A DNA stretch of 64,000 bases from Pampus argenteus (GCA_036937835.1 CM072876.1:6567001-6631000); one strand, 5' to 3'; numbered from the stretch's first letter, positions 26,078 to 38,578 are shown. Numbers and translations: made by a program. Notes: generated by a model not told the origin, from the sequence alone.

Positions 26078-26584
26078 CTCATACTCCACATACTCTTCCT
26101 CCTCCACCTCATAGGAAACTGTTTGGATCTTGATGTGTTCACCGTCCTCCAGCAGCTTCGCCTGGGGGTCCTCAGTGCCAGGAGTGTCTGGCCCCGCTGT
26201 GTTTGATGCCTCCTTTGCCTTCTTCTCTGTGAAGGTGGTCTCACAACACTCACTTTTGTATTCCTTAGCCTTGATGCTGCCGCTGTCCTCCTTGTACAGG
26301 ATGAAGTTGGGCCTGTAGAAGGCCTCCACTGCCAGATGCAGCGAGGTGGCGTCCAAAAGCTGCTGAGACTTCATCTTCCCGTTGGTATTGTAACCACCTC
26401 CGCTCACAACATTGCTCACCTTTCCACCTCCTCCGCCGCTCTCACCTCCAACTCCACCTCCAGCAAAGTAATTTTTAATGTTCTCCTGGTACTGGTTGTT
26501 AGGGAAGTCTCCCCCGTAACCATTGACCATGTGCTTACTGTTCTTGTCCAACAGCGGGTTCTGGAGCTCACTGAGATTCTCCAT
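26078..26584 (-). CDS. syndig1l: syndig1l coding exon 1 (residues 1-169)
   Basis: This exon encodes the cytosolic N-terminal part. The ATG at 26582-26584 is chosen because it is the first in-frame Met after in-frame stops TGA and TAA (TAA at 26618-26620), has G at -3 and +4, and starts the family-typical MENLSELQNPLL. The in-frame TTG at 26597-26599 is not a credible start. Order of parts: conserved N-tip (1-12); a Gly/Asn-rich linker with GGGVGG and a run of five or more Gly (about 41-68); LLDATSLHLAVEAFYRPNF (about 76-94), a family block; a CCETTFTE motif (113-120); a Pro/Thr-rich spacer; then IKIQTVSYEV (151-160) followed by an acidic EEEEYVEYE end. The donor after 26078 reads GAG|GTAAGA, a strong consensus. 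The Gly-rich linker is absent from the mammalian proteins as I know them. Plus-strand frames across this exon are antisense shadows. Confidence 0.95.
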
Positions 26585-26656
26585 AGCAGCAGGGGTCAAA
26601 AGGTGAGCAGGTGGAGCTTATCAGTGATTTTTATTTTTTATTTTTATTTTTTAGCT

Positions 26657-26734
26657 CTAGCGAGGTACTGGTGACTGGTGAAATAGGTTCCTCAATGTGC
26701 TGATTTCAGTGAAGACGGTAACGGCATTCAGCAT
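26657..26734 (-). CDS. Upstream ORF 1 in the syndig1l leader (25 aa)
   Basis: An ATG at 26732-26734 opens a 25-codon frame ending in TAG at 26657-26659, wholly inside the predicted leader and out of frame with the main ORF. The peptide begins MLNAVTVFTEIS and has no recognised motif. Such a uORF would be expected to lower translation of the main frame. Whether it is transcribed depends on the predicted acceptor at 26749. A second, overlapping uORF (11 aa) runs from 26727 to 26692 in another frame. Confidence 0.3.
   Translation of the reverse strand: MLNAVTVFTEISTLRNLFHQSPVPR
26692..26727 (-). CDS. Upstream ORF 2 in the syndig1l leader (11 aa)
   Basis: A short frame from an ATG at 26725-26727 (MPLPSSLKSAH) ends in TGA at 26692-26694. 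It starts seven bases after the first upstream ATG, so a scanning ribosome meets two ATGs close together before the syndig1l start. No function can be read from the peptide. Translation is unproven. Confidence 0.25.
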   Translation of the reverse strand: MPLPSSLKSAH

Positions 26735-28454
26735 TCAGCACTCTGAGATCTACAGAGGAAAGAAACAGCAAAGATGGAAGAGTTTTTAGGTTCAGTTTCA
26801 GAAGTAGAAGGAACATTTTTACTTGACATCTGCCACCAGGTAACAGTTTACCAAACACTTTTCTCACACCAGATCAAAGTTTAGCTGTCGTTCCCTCAGC
26901 AGCAACAACTTTTACTGCATCCCACTTGTCAAGAGCTGTACACCCTGCAGATGATTCAATTAAGTCGAATTTGCTTCCTCACTCTAGACACATAAAGTGA
27001 CACACATATACGCATCCCGGCGTAGTCATAGTTATACATCAAAGCATTGCAATCTACCTTCGCATATTACCCTTCACCATCTCAATGAGGGTGTGTGTGT
27101 GCTTTATGCCCCTGTAATGTAATTGTTATCGCTCCGATGTTTGGATCTTATTGGGTGTCATCAAGGTGTTATCAGCCTCACTGTCATGGAAATGGATCAT
27201 CTGAGGCCTCTTACGCGTGCTATAAAGCTCAGAAGGCTGTAATCATCCACATCTGGGTAAATTAATGGCTGTCATTTATGCTGAAATTAGTTTCAAATAT
27301 TCTTTTAAAAAAAAAATCTTTAAAAGTAAACATCATAATCCCTTATTACGGTGAGGCGGCCCTGTTTAAAATGTTCAGACCTTTTACCATAAATGTGAAA
27401 CAGACATATACAATCATAAATATGCATGGTTACAGCCTTTACCACCTGCGTAAGTAATCCATTATCGATCGGCATGTTTATAATACTGATGCCATCCATA
27501 CGGTGGAGTGCTAATATTTTCTTGCTACCACAGAGAACAGACCGAGTGCTCAATCACCAGATTAACAGGCCTCAACTGTCAATGTAAGAAGCATCTACAC
27601 TATATTTAACCATCAAAAGTATCAAAACTAAATTATACCCTTCTTGCTCTCCTAGCTATTTCCACTCTGCAAATATAACCCAGAGTCCTCTGCTTCTCTC
27701 AGATGTCACCCTTAACCTTTGTGTGATTAATCTGCTTTTTAAAAATAGAAATGCCAAAAGCAGATTAATTCTTGGGGTCCTGACCTCAATTGTGTATAAC
27801 TGTCTTACTGCAGTATTTCCAAGTGTGTGAAGAGAAGGTATTTCCAAATGTAGACAACGAGATTACACATGAATCAAATTGGTATTGTAGCGATGGGATA
27901 TACAGTAGATATACAGCCTGTTCATCACAGGTTTAATAACTTGCATACTAGTGACCCATGTATTTACCCTCTCATGATTCACAATCAGCAAACAAAATAT
28001 GAGTATTTATTTTTGCTTAACCCTTTACATTCTGAGACATTCATTCATTAAAAAACAAACCGACATCCAGTATACGTGTGCTTCCACAGGAAGCTCAGGA
28101 GCGTATTGTCACTCTTTATTTATGCACCTATACTCCTATGCAGGATCTCAGTTTTTAATCTTTCTTTTACAGCGTTCGTGTAGAGTTTTTGCAACACTTT
28201 CCATGTTTTTTTTTTACCCCATAAATAAAATACAAGCCCGACGCTTCCTGAAGCTCAGTAAGCACCGGACAGCAAACAAAGTTTTCATGGTTCCTCCCTT
28301 TCGGACATCTTCCGTCAGAATATGCTGACGTTGTTCTACAACCAGTGCAAAACTGCAAGTACTTTGATTATGAAGAAGTTTTCATAAAAACTGTGGTTGT
28401 TTTCTGCTTAGGATGCTACAGCGGTTTGTGTTTATATATATATACACTGCTGCT

Positions 28455-28620
28455 TTTCTGGGTCTGGACGATTGCTGACCCAGGTTCAAGCCCCTTGGCG
28501 GCATCTGCCTTGCCTAAAGCGTCCTTCAGCAAAGTAATGCACCTCTGCCAACTCCAGGGGTAACAATTTGTTGCTAAAAATTAGCTATGACCTCACTGGT
28601 GGGGGTGAGTGAATAATCCA
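28455..28620 (+). mobile_element. tRNA-derived SINE-like fragment
   Basis: GGTTCAAGCCCC at about 28483-28494 resembles a Pol III B box (GGTTCGAnnCC). It is followed by GCCTAAAGCGTCCTTCAGCA and an ACTCCAGGGG block, resembling the fish SINE body whose usual form is roughly CCTNAAGTGTCCTTGAGCAA followed by CTGCTCCAGGGG. No clean A box, tail or target-site duplication was seen, so it looks old and truncated. The family is recalled from memory, not searched. Confidence 0.45.
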
Positions 28621-31031
28621 AACTGATGTGAACAACTATGTCTTCAAATTTTATCCGTCCGTCCTTGAGTTTTTTTTTAAATGTCAGAAAGAATTCACTT
28701 TTTAATATCAAATGATATCCACTTAAGTTAAAGAGGCTACAAATAGCATTTTCACATCAATAAATCACTGCTGCATTAATAATGAAGCAGAGCCGTGATT
28801 ACCATAATCATGTGAGACAGTCTGCAAAGGGGACAAGCAACTTCTTACAACTTCTTAAGATTTGATGGTGCAGTTTTGTAGGAAATCTGCCGGGTTGCTT
28901 TTTAAAGTTTTAACGGACATTGGTTAAAAAACACAGAAAAAAAAAAAGGATGTTATTCTTCCAAAAAAAGCGAAAAGAAGCTAAAGATTTCAGAGTTTTC
29001 CTTAATGTCAGGTGGGGGAGCCTTGAGAGATTTTGAGAGACACACTAATGCATCAGGTATTGCAAACAGATCAATGCTAATGAACTGAAATTCACTCTGA
29101 CGTGGTCTGAGGAAGCAGATACAGAAGCTATCATGCATACAGGCTTAATAAGTATCCTAAATGTTTCCCTGTTTCTACCAATGTAACACTCATACTCTGA
29201 AGCTATTTCAGTTCAAGCTGTGCAATGTAAAGGACATCAGAATCAATGATGACGAATGTCACTGGAAATAACCATGGTTCTGTGTTTTTGTGCACATTTG
29301 TTTGTGTTGGCGTTTGTGTTTCGAGCATGTACAGCTGCGTGTAAATATACACGTGTACGAGTGGGTGGGTGAGAAAAGAGAGAGAGAGTAACAAAGAGGC
29401 AGAAGGAGAAAATGCAGGAAAGAAAGAAAAGAGAGATCATACTCGTATGTGATTCTCTGGCTGAGTGTGTTTGGTCATTTTTGGTTGACAGCAGCGTCTG
29501 CGAGGTATAAAGAGCCCGGGAGGTACGGCTGAAAGCGAATGAGGCAGAACAACGCTGTGGCGAGGAAAACAATTCAGTATGACAGAGATGGCACCGGTAC
29601 GAGCCTGTGTGCCGTGCTGCAGTGCTGCTTTGTAAGAGAGCCTAGAGGTGTCAGACAAGTGGCTAATAGATTAGTGAACAACCTGTAAGCATCCAGGTGC
29701 GGGAGGGTAAGAATGAAACCGCGGCATTCCTAACACGCCAGCCACGCTCATACATCTGTGCACTTCAACCCCATTAAAACTCCAGTCAGCGCACTCTATT
29801 TCCCTGTGTCAGCCCCGTTGCCAATCAACTGCAGACCTTTTGACCCTGAAGCCGAGAGCTGGTATTATCAGCCGGGGCCTGAGACCGGCATGGGGAGATG
29901 CAGCTGAATACCGATGTGTCTTATCTGTCTCTCATGTTTACCAACCCAGTCCATCCAGGTTGTATCTCTCACAAGCTTTTTCCTGGATACCGCATGTGGA
30001 GATTTACTCACTGCGCTCACGACAACAGCAGCTTCATCTTTCTGTAATTTAATTTTTGGGAGCAGTAGCTGGCCTATAATATGCATAATAAGGTAACGGC
30101 AGGTTAATGCATGAGGGCTCATTGCAGAAAATGCAAATAGATCCCAAACCACATTTGTCAGTGAACCTTACCCCTGGCCTCAGCACATGAAAGTCCACTG
30201 ACAGATTAAGCAACAGAAAAGGATGAAGTGAGTAATGGGTTTAACACCGTGTTGACTGATCCTTTTATGAATTATTATCATCAAAGGAGACTGTGTAAAA
30301 TGTCATAATCCATTTGAAATTAATCTGAATCCTATTCCTGTGTCAGCAGCTACTGCTGATAGTCCGTCCCCTCTGTCTACACGTCCATCTGTGGAGCTGA
30401 TAAAAACATTAAACCCTTAACAAGGAGCATCGGCAGGAGTCAGGACTCCTCTTGAGTCTCGTCTCCTCTCGTGTAAGCACTACGGTCTTATCACTTGGCT
30501 TTGTGATTTCCACACTTCCATCAGATGATTTGAAGTCTTTCCTTGATGTGTAAATCCCCCATTGAAAATCCCAATGTCATGTGTGTTTGAATAATTCAAT
30601 GGGAGGGTGCTATCAATAGCAGCCGTGTACACGGCAAGAGGCGGGCTCTGGCTAACTTGTCTTCATTGCCTATTGATTATGGTCTCCATGTAGCTGAAGG
30701 CAAAACAGCAGAATTATGATTGTGTTTATTTTAGAAAGTGCTTGTTTTTTACTTAATCTTTAATGAAACAGTTATCTTTGATATCACCTTATTCAATTAC
30801 TTATGTCACACTGGAAATAACAGAATATCCTGAATGCAGACAGTGAGTCATTTACAGCTTCTTCTTCTTTTTTTAAATACTCCTTCCTCATGTTATTTGT
30901 TGTATTTGTTTAGTGGGTAAATATAATAAAATGCACTCTTTGCCCAAGTGATGTTTCCTCTTCTGCACACAGAAAAAAAAGGTACAATTTCAGAGCTCAA
31001 GGTACCGATTTGAAAAGCATACCTCAGTCAT

Positions 31032-31057
31032 AACACACACACACACACACACACACA
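31032..31057. repeat. (AC)n microsatellite
   Basis: Thirteen AC units in upstream DNA, about 0.5 kb before the pyrimidine tract at 31591. Confidence 0.95.
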
Positions 31058-31590
31058 AAGAAAAGCGATGGGCTTCATGCTCCAGCAGTCGCAGGTGAAA
31101 ACTGTGTGCAGAGTTCTTTATCAACAACATCCTCCACCTCCTCCGTCACCACAGACAGACACATTGCACTGCGACACTTTAACACTTATTTCTATTTACC
31201 ACTGAGATATGAAACATTACTGTAGCACATGACTGCACAATATGTGATAAATTATGATCATATGTTTAGCAGCTTTACAACAACAGAGCTGTAAACAAAT
31301 ATATATATTAAAATATATGACTCAGGTAATATGCTGTTTTTTATCTTTAATGGATCAATTATTTACCTTTGAGTTCTTGACAATCCAAGTATTGTTTGGA
31401 GGATGTAAACACTCGCTTGTTTCCGCCTGTACATTATGGCTGGTTTGCTGACGGTGTCTCCCAGAGAAAAATACATTTCTTAGAGTTTCTCATTCGTAGA
31501 AATAACCAATCATTTCGTACGAACAGGTCTCCGCACGGCATAACCACCGCCGTCACACTCTCGTAATCACCCTCCTCTGTAAGAATTAAG

Positions 31591-31815
31591 GTCTCTCTCT
31601 CTCTCTCCCTCTCTCTCTCTGTGTCTCAGCCCAATAATCGTTTGCTTTTGAAAGTCGACTGAAATGTTGTCGCCTTCGGAAAGTTAAAGCGGCTTCTGTG
31701 AAAGAGGGGTTGAGATGAGTCCTGGTGCGGGTGAGGTTTCAGAGAGAGACAGACGCGGAGGGAGAGAAAGAGGGGGAGGATGAGGAGGAGGAGAAGGAGT
31801 ACGAGAGGCTTTGCA
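31591..31815. promoter_or_regulatory. Pyrimidine tract facing purine tract; possible promoter block
   Basis: A 30-base TC-rich tract (31591-31620) is followed about 110 bp later by a long purine-rich tract (about 31735-31812), with several CpGs between and within them (CGACTG, GTCGCC, GCGGC, GACGCGG). Complementary purine and pyrimidine runs, local CpGs and the position 5 kb upstream of the first coding exon fit a 5' end of syndig1l, but no TSS element or supported splice donor fixes it. It may be simple-sequence DNA only. Confidence 0.2.
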
Positions 31816-34800
31816 GAGCGAGGAAACAGCTTCCACCCTCCCTCCATGCATGCGTTTACTTTCACTAAGTACTTACAGTGTGTGAAAGAGGTTAATCTTC
31901 TCCTAGAGCTAGTAGTTTTAATGATCACCAAGCAGCAATATATAAAAACATACTAGACAATGAATTCAGATATGCAACCTCTTTATTTACATCAATTATT
32001 AAAAACCTATGATAGGCTGCAGTTTGGCTGCCAAACAATTGAAGGTTATGGAAGTGATGTAAAGTAAGTAAATCTCATATAGTTGACATTAAAACAGTAT
32101 TCACTGACATGGAAAGTGTTTCAGGGCAGATAGTGGTTAAAAGAAGAGCTATACAGTTACTGTGAGTGATGTCTGCTAGTGAGTGTAATGATTCACAATA
32201 ATGCCAGAAAAGGCTTCAACGTTCTTCAATTTTAAAATAGACTTGACCAATGAATGATCCTGAAATCCTATTTTCTCAATCAGCTTTTTATTGTTTTTTT
32301 TGTTTTTCTCTTTCATTGGTTTGAATTGGGTGGAGCCCAGTTGGATACGGGTGATGTCACATACATCCATGCAACAATTAGACTTTCATGTTGTTTGCTG
32401 ACGTTGCCAGGCAACTGTCAAGCAAATCTGATTTAAAAAAAAAAAAACCACACCTGCACAGTGCAGATGAGGATTATCTGAGTTTTTTGAGTGTTTAAGA
32501 GTAGATCCCTGCAGAGGCGTACGGAGGGGAAGATGTTTGATCTTCTTGCAGTGTCGCATGGATAGCAACGTGTATTCCTGCGTTGCTGGTAGTCACAGCT
32601 AACCAGCCATGAGCGGCTGTGCTGGAAAGACACGGAGTCTGCCGGTATTTTGACAGTCACTTGAAGCACATTAATGCCCCTTTGAGTGAGTCGCTGTGTG
32701 GGTACCAGTGTTGGAGCTGGGCTAGCAGCTCTACCACGACAAGCTTTCCTTGTGTATGTGTGTATGTGTGTGTCTTTGGAAAGCACCAGTACATAATCAT
32801 AGCTCACAGCATTATCGTTAACAAACCGGGGCTGCAGTCAGCTAGTTTTTCGCTAGAATAATTAGCTTGACAATTGTTACCACAGTTGGGGATAGTTCAA
32901 TGTAGAAAAACGCAGGCCTAACTCAGAGTCTCGCCAGATACATCACGGCTACCGAGGGTAAGAGCTCTTTAACATATCCCGAGAAGAATAGTGTGGTCTT
33001 CCTCTTTAGAGCCTCAATAAATAATATTTTCTTTGACCCTTGCATATTTAATCATATATTTAATTCTACCAAGACCTTTTTCTCAAAGGCATATAACGAT
33101 ATTATACATAAGACATAATAATTTACTGTTGCAAAGAGGAAGAGGTTAATACACATGTAAAAATATATAGTACAACATATATTCTACTTTCTAACTCTTT
33201 TTAGCTATAGTTTATGTTCCCTTTGTTAAATAAAGACTGCTATTTAAAGTTCAAGACAGCACTCCATGGGGTTAATGCAAAGTTCAAGTAGCTCATTTAA
33301 GTGGGTGAACTTCAAAGGTATAGCCAGGCACCAGGTCTGAAATCCCATATGATTATCTGGGATCTAAATCTTCCTTAACAGCACGTAAGTAGAATCCCGA
33401 CCACAATCTTGTCATTTTGATCTTTAAAGAAAAAAAAAAGCTCCACCATTTGGACGGAGGGATTATTGACGCCTCCTTCCTTTCATGTACGATATATTGT
33501 GAATTTGGCATTTGAACCTTGTGCACAATAGGGCGAGGTGAGAGAGAAAAAAAAAAGTCAACAAAGTGAGAGGATCAAAAACTGTCTTGTAGCTGCACTG
33601 ATCATTGTCGAGGTTGACCAGCGGACGGACACAACGTGGAGAGAGAAAAGAGGGCAAATGCAAAGAGAGGCGGCTCTGACAGGCTGTGTAATAGCCTGAG
33701 TGCTCTGATCACACCGCTATTTCAACACTAAACCACTGTCTGTTCTTAGCCTGCACTGTTATTTCTCTCTCACATTGTAATCCACTATCTTCTCCCCCCC
33801 TCCCCTAACTCAATATCACTGCAATCATATCTGACAAAAAGATTCAGATCCACTGGCCGGCTGCACTCAAGACCTCGTCAGAAACCAAACTCATACATAT
33901 CATACACAGCTTTCCTTCCTTCATTCACTCCTCTAGTTTTTTTCTTGACCACTGGACCACTGTCTACATCAGAGAATCCAGCCATATCCTTCTCTGCTCT
34001 TTGGAGGTGTTGTTTAGCTCGCTCCCATACATGCGGGCACACCTTGCATTGCAGATGAGCCGCAAGATCCAATTTGTTTGTGTTGAGATGACTCCAGTTC
34101 CTTTGCCACAGAACATTAGGGCTGCAAATTAATAGCCCTGAGCTCAGCAGCTCATAAGTCTGTTTTCGAAACAGGAGACCGGCACACTGCATAGAGAGAA
34201 TTCTTTAAGACTCGAGGTACCTTGAGGTCTTTATAAAACCCAGATTCTCGCCACCCACCTTTTTCTTTCTTTCTTTCCCCTCATGGTTTCATCTGTCACC
34301 TTTAGAGACCTTCTCCCAAATGAGTTTAGACGGCACAGTGCTCATCGACGCTGTCATGCTCAGAGTTACAACATCCACAGTCACTCTTACCTCTCAGCAG
34401 ACATTCACAGCGAGGAGCAGAAAGGGAATACAAATGAGCAGCGACGTGAAAATCGAGTTTTGAGAAGCTGTGAACTTCTACAAGACCGGTTGCTGTTGAT
34501 GCACGCGTATGCCGGGTGCTCAGTGTTGCATGCCATCATACATATTCTATTGTATTGCATGTTTGATTCATCGTTTTATTTATTGCAAAACACGTTTGTG
34601 CTAACACATACCTACATAGTATTAAGTTTGTCATAATTAAGTTAAGTCTCAGAACGTTGCTGGTGGCGGTCGTTGGTGAGATCTGCCATCTGTTCCTGAA
34701 TCTTAAAACTGATAATACATTCTTACCATAAGGTGCTTGTGTTCAATAGAGGCACTGGTAGACTCAGACCTTAAGGGGAATAAAGCAGTAGCTGATAAAG

Positions 34801-36071
34801 TAGCTGACATTATTCCATTCAGATGATTTTAGTACAGCACCATCACACACACCCTTTAGATTGTTTGGATCAGTGACACAGGTCACATAGCGAGTGACAG
34901 GAATATGTTCACGAGCCTCAGGCTAAAGCGTCGTCTCATGATAATAGCTGCAAGGTGGGCTGAGTCTAACCTTTGCATGTGTGTGTTTAATGTGGTTAAG
35001 TGCAGAAAAGCCAAAGGTTTGCATGCAGCATACTAATAAACACAACCACCTCGAGGTAAACAAAATAAGGTGTTTTTTAAGCCCTCTGCTGACTGTAAGA
35101 TAAGTAGGTAAGAACATCAGTCACATACACTACGATACAGCATAGCGCCTACACACGGGTGCACTCCAACAGAGAATTTCAAGCCTTGAAGAGAGACAAA
35201 ATTGTTGCCTACTTGCTATCAATACACAATTGTAACCCTGAACACAATGCACAAAGAAAAGCAACTGAGTGCAGAGTTTTTTTTTAATTGCAGTTTAATA
35301 CTTTGACTTCAAGTCAGTTTCAAAGCAAGACCTTTTTTCTTCTAGGCTTTAAATAAAAATCCTGTTTCTCTTTAGTGGTTATTCTAACTTTGTTTACACA
35401 TTCATGGGATTTTGCAGAATGAGAGCGGATCACAGTCTGCTTCTCAGACAAAGCTTTGTGCTCTTCGCCCGAACAAAAAAGAACATAAAAAGGTCTGAAA
35501 AAATAATCAAGCTAGAAGCAGACCCATCCTTGGTTGCTGAGCATACACTGGTCTAAAAAGGACTTTGAAGGTCTTTTATGAATTTTTTGTTCTTGTCTGA
35601 ATATGAAGAGAGCAGTCTAGCAGATTATTGAAGCGAGCACCGACGCTGTCAAACCGGGGCCCGTCTAGACGTATCTCTCCACTCCAGCTACGTCTTTAAT
35701 GCACATTCATATGATTTAAAGGCAAGTCTTCAATAATGCTCCTCCACTGTGCTTTCTTTACCCACACACACACCCCCCCATGTCAAACATTAATTGTTTT
35801 TACGCTTGTAAGCACCGTTCTGTTTATAGCAGCTGCCCTTTTCCTAATAGGCTTTCGCTGGGGAATCCATCAAGCCTATCATTTTGATAGTTTTGTGGTT
35901 CCTTGTTGAGACTGACATTTTGCTGCCTTTAAAAATCGTGCAGCGATATTTCAGTCAGAGCAAAATAACACATCAACATATTTGATCATTATTGTTTTTT
36001 TTTTATAAAAAGGGTAAATAACATAGCTCCCTATGTTGACCACAAACACAGTAAAAGTAGGTTATTCAAAC

Positions 36072-36094
36072 TTTTTTTTTTTTTTTTTTTTTTT
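36072..36094. repeat. T23 homopolymer
   Basis: A run of about 23 T residues ending in CCCAG. It looks like an acceptor but is not followed by recognisable coding sequence. Confidence 0.85.
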
Positions 36095-37332
36095 CCCAGA
36101 AGCGTTAAGCTGAATGAATCCTGGCGTAAGAATAAAACAAGAAAAAGGGAATAATTCAGACATATACTGTGTAGACCGACTCAAACTGAGATTAATCCTT
36201 TACCACAGAGTCACTTGTCAGAGCCAAGTGAACACGGTTTGCTACGTTTGACTGTGCACAGTCATTTTTCACTGTCACTTGTTATAATGAGTAGTCATTT
36301 TCAAGATAAAAGAATTAAGAAGTAGTCACAGACTCTTGTGTTCAGTCACAAATGGAATAAATGATTCTTGTCTGCAAGTCTAAGGACGGGGCTAATAGTG
36401 TTATGACTGATTAATGCCAAGTAGACAGTCATTTGAAATCATGGCCATTATGTTTGCTTAGATTAGATGAACAGTACAGTTGGAAAGAAGGAAATCCTTT
36501 TTAATGATAGAAATAGAGAGAGGAACAACGGGGCGGGGTTGGCTTGTAGATGAACCTATGAAGCTCTGGCTCAAGGCTTTCCCTGACAGTGTATCTGTGC
36601 CTCTATGTGTATATCTCTGAGTAAGACACGTAATCGGTGTGTACAAAAGCACTTCTATTCTGAGTTTTACGGTATTTTGTGTGTTCGATTTGTATTCATA
36701 CACCATATCCAGTGCAAAATATTACAGTGGTTCTTTGGGACTGATGACTGCTCTCAGCTTATCCTCCTCTTTGATCAGGGCCCTCTCCATCTATCTCTGT
36801 TGCATCATTGCCAGCCTTTGGGTGTCCTTTTAAGCATCTCTCTCTCTCTCTGTCTCTCTGTGGTACTGTGATTCCACCACCTGCCTGTGTTTGTTATTCT
36901 CTGCCTGGCCGTGACTGTTTTAGCCTCCGAGCAGTGAGCATTTCTGCTATGTACGACCACAGATAACCCCTAATGACTGTTTTACATCACATGACCCGCT
37001 CACCAGAGAATACTGAACAACAAACTCGAGCCGTCAATGTTTGACAAAGGAATCCTAAGCAGCAAATGCTCCGGTGTGCATTATAATGATGTAGCAGCAC
37101 AGTCTCCTTGGCAATTAATTAAACTCTAAATTTAATTACCTTAATGTAAATCCATTATATTGCAGAAACTGTTGCACAGTTAGGTTGAATGTGCCTCTAC
37201 TATTATTATTTTGTAAGGTCTCTTTCATCCACTGATTAGTGATACAAATTAACTTTCAACTTCTTTTGAGGGAAGGAAAACCTGCCTCTAGAGGAATTAA
37301 GAATCGGCATTGAAGCAAAATTAAGCTCAAAC

Positions 37333-37333
37333 C

Positions 37334-37362
<29 letters not shown>
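37333..37362. repeat. (TA)n microsatellite
   Basis: About 14 TA units in upstream DNA. Confidence 0.95.
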
Positions 37363-37364
<2 letters not shown>

Positions 37365-38530
37365 CCAAGACTCCTGTGACTTGCGTGAAGATCCTGGATA
37401 CATGATTGGCAACTGTTTAATGAGGGCCTGTGTACCTTTGATTACTTGGCCCCACTAATGAACAGCGTGTCAGTTTTGCCCTATTAGCAGGGAATACTGT
37501 CCTGGCTCCCTGGGTAATCAGTAGAGCAGCGCGCCCCAAATGCCAGTCAAAGGGCACAATTGATATTTCATGCAGCTCCCTGTGGAAAATTCTAATCATC
37601 ATCGATTTATACTTTTTAGATATTTTTTATTTTCTCTCTGGGGTGATGTCATCTGCTCTGAATTAGTGTTTAGAAGACACTCTGATACCATTTGATCGTA
37701 TTTATTGATGCTCTCCCAATATTCATCCCACGCTACAGCAACCACGCTGACCTTATTGGTTTTCCTTTTTCGTTTCTCTTCTCGGGAGTGACACGCACAC
37801 ATATGTTCTCAGTTTACATTGGGAAGCAGGGGGAGAGACAGAGTTGGGAACATCATTCCAATCAAAGTCATGAGGGAGAGTAGTCTGAGAAGTTGGCAGG
37901 GTAATTGCCAGGTTGCTGTGGGGAACAGTTGCTACAGTTATAGCCTGGTAGGAGAAACGGATGTCAAGATGTTGGCAGATGACACAGGTGTTACTCTGGT
38001 TTTGTCAAAGTGTTTGATTTACATTTATATTCCTATTATTCAAACTCCATCCAATGTTCTGCCCTCGTCTATTACGTGTTCGGGGTGTTTTCTGTCTTAT
38101 ACTAAGTTATGATAAAAGTGTCCTTTTGTAGTAGGAAGCAAAACATTTTGGCAATGAAGCATTAAAATACACAGGAAAGTAGTTTTTTTTTAACTGACAG
38201 GGGTGAATCTTTTGAGTGACAACTCTTCTTAACTACTGAGTTGACATCAACAAAAAATCTTCAAATTTGTGGGGTTTGGTACAGAGCTGCATATTTATAG
38301 CATCCTTAGACAAGAAGCTTCGCCTCCTAACTGGCAATGTGAACCTACCTTACATGTGCAGAAAGGTAGTTATTGGAGTCACCTTCATTGTGAGCAGACA
38401 TCTGAAGAAATATCTAGACGAGTCAGAATACACAATGAGGGACCGCAGAAGAAATATTCACAGCTGAATGCTGAAGGAGGCAAAGGGAGTCTAATCATCA
38501 GCCAAGGCTCAGTTCTCAATCACATACAAA

Positions 38531-38531
<1 letters not shown>

Positions 38532-38578
<47 letters not shown>

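Larger units (their letters stand above)
7602..26584 (-). other. syndig1l: syndig1l gene model: three coding exons, 267 aa
   Basis: Gene-level entry for complement(join(7602..7760, 13817..13954, 26078..26584)). The exons are 507, 138 and 159 bp, all multiples of three, so both introns are phase 0. Seen: the joined frame has no internal stop and every junction has GT-AG ends. Known: the mammalian SYNDIG1L protein is about 238 aa and SYNDIG1 about 258 aa; both have a variable acidic cytosolic N-terminus and a conserved C-terminal CD225/dispanin membrane region. SYNDIG1 regulates AMPA-receptor synapse development, while SYNDIG1L (capucin) was described as a striatum-enriched, Golgi-associated protein. 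I chose the -like paralogue because the N-terminus (MENLSELQNPLL), LHLAVEAFYRP and SYEVEEE are closer to SYNDIG1L. The teleost protein is longer, mainly through a Gly-rich insert. Orthology is very likely but was not tested by a tree. Confidence 0.93.
26585..26749 (-). other. syndig1l: Predicted 5' UTR part of syndig1l exon 1
   Basis: On the minus strand a pyrimidine-rich stretch ending TTTCTTTCCTCTGTAG meets ATCTCAGAG at 26749, a good acceptor, so this exon is probably preceded by at least one non-coding exon. The 165-nt leader contains two overlapping upstream ATGs and an A-rich stretch of AATAAAAA-like repeats (about 26630-26656) before the in-frame TGA and TAA that precede the start codon. 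The acceptor position is predicted by eye only. If it is not used, the leader simply continues to the right. Confidence 0.5.

Noticed and set aside
26585..26599. Upstream in-frame TTG as the syndig1l start, adding five residues
   Set aside because: The ATG at 26584 has a good context, follows in-frame stops and begins the conserved family N-terminus; non-ATG initiation is unsupported.
26130..26674. Plus-strand frames of 62 and 112 aa over the first coding exon
   Set aside because: Antisense shadows of a conserved minus-strand exon.
29500..29580. TATAAAG followed by a CpG-bearing stretch on the plus strand, promoter-like
   Set aside because: No downstream exon or donor with recognisable content; a single TATA word is weak evidence.
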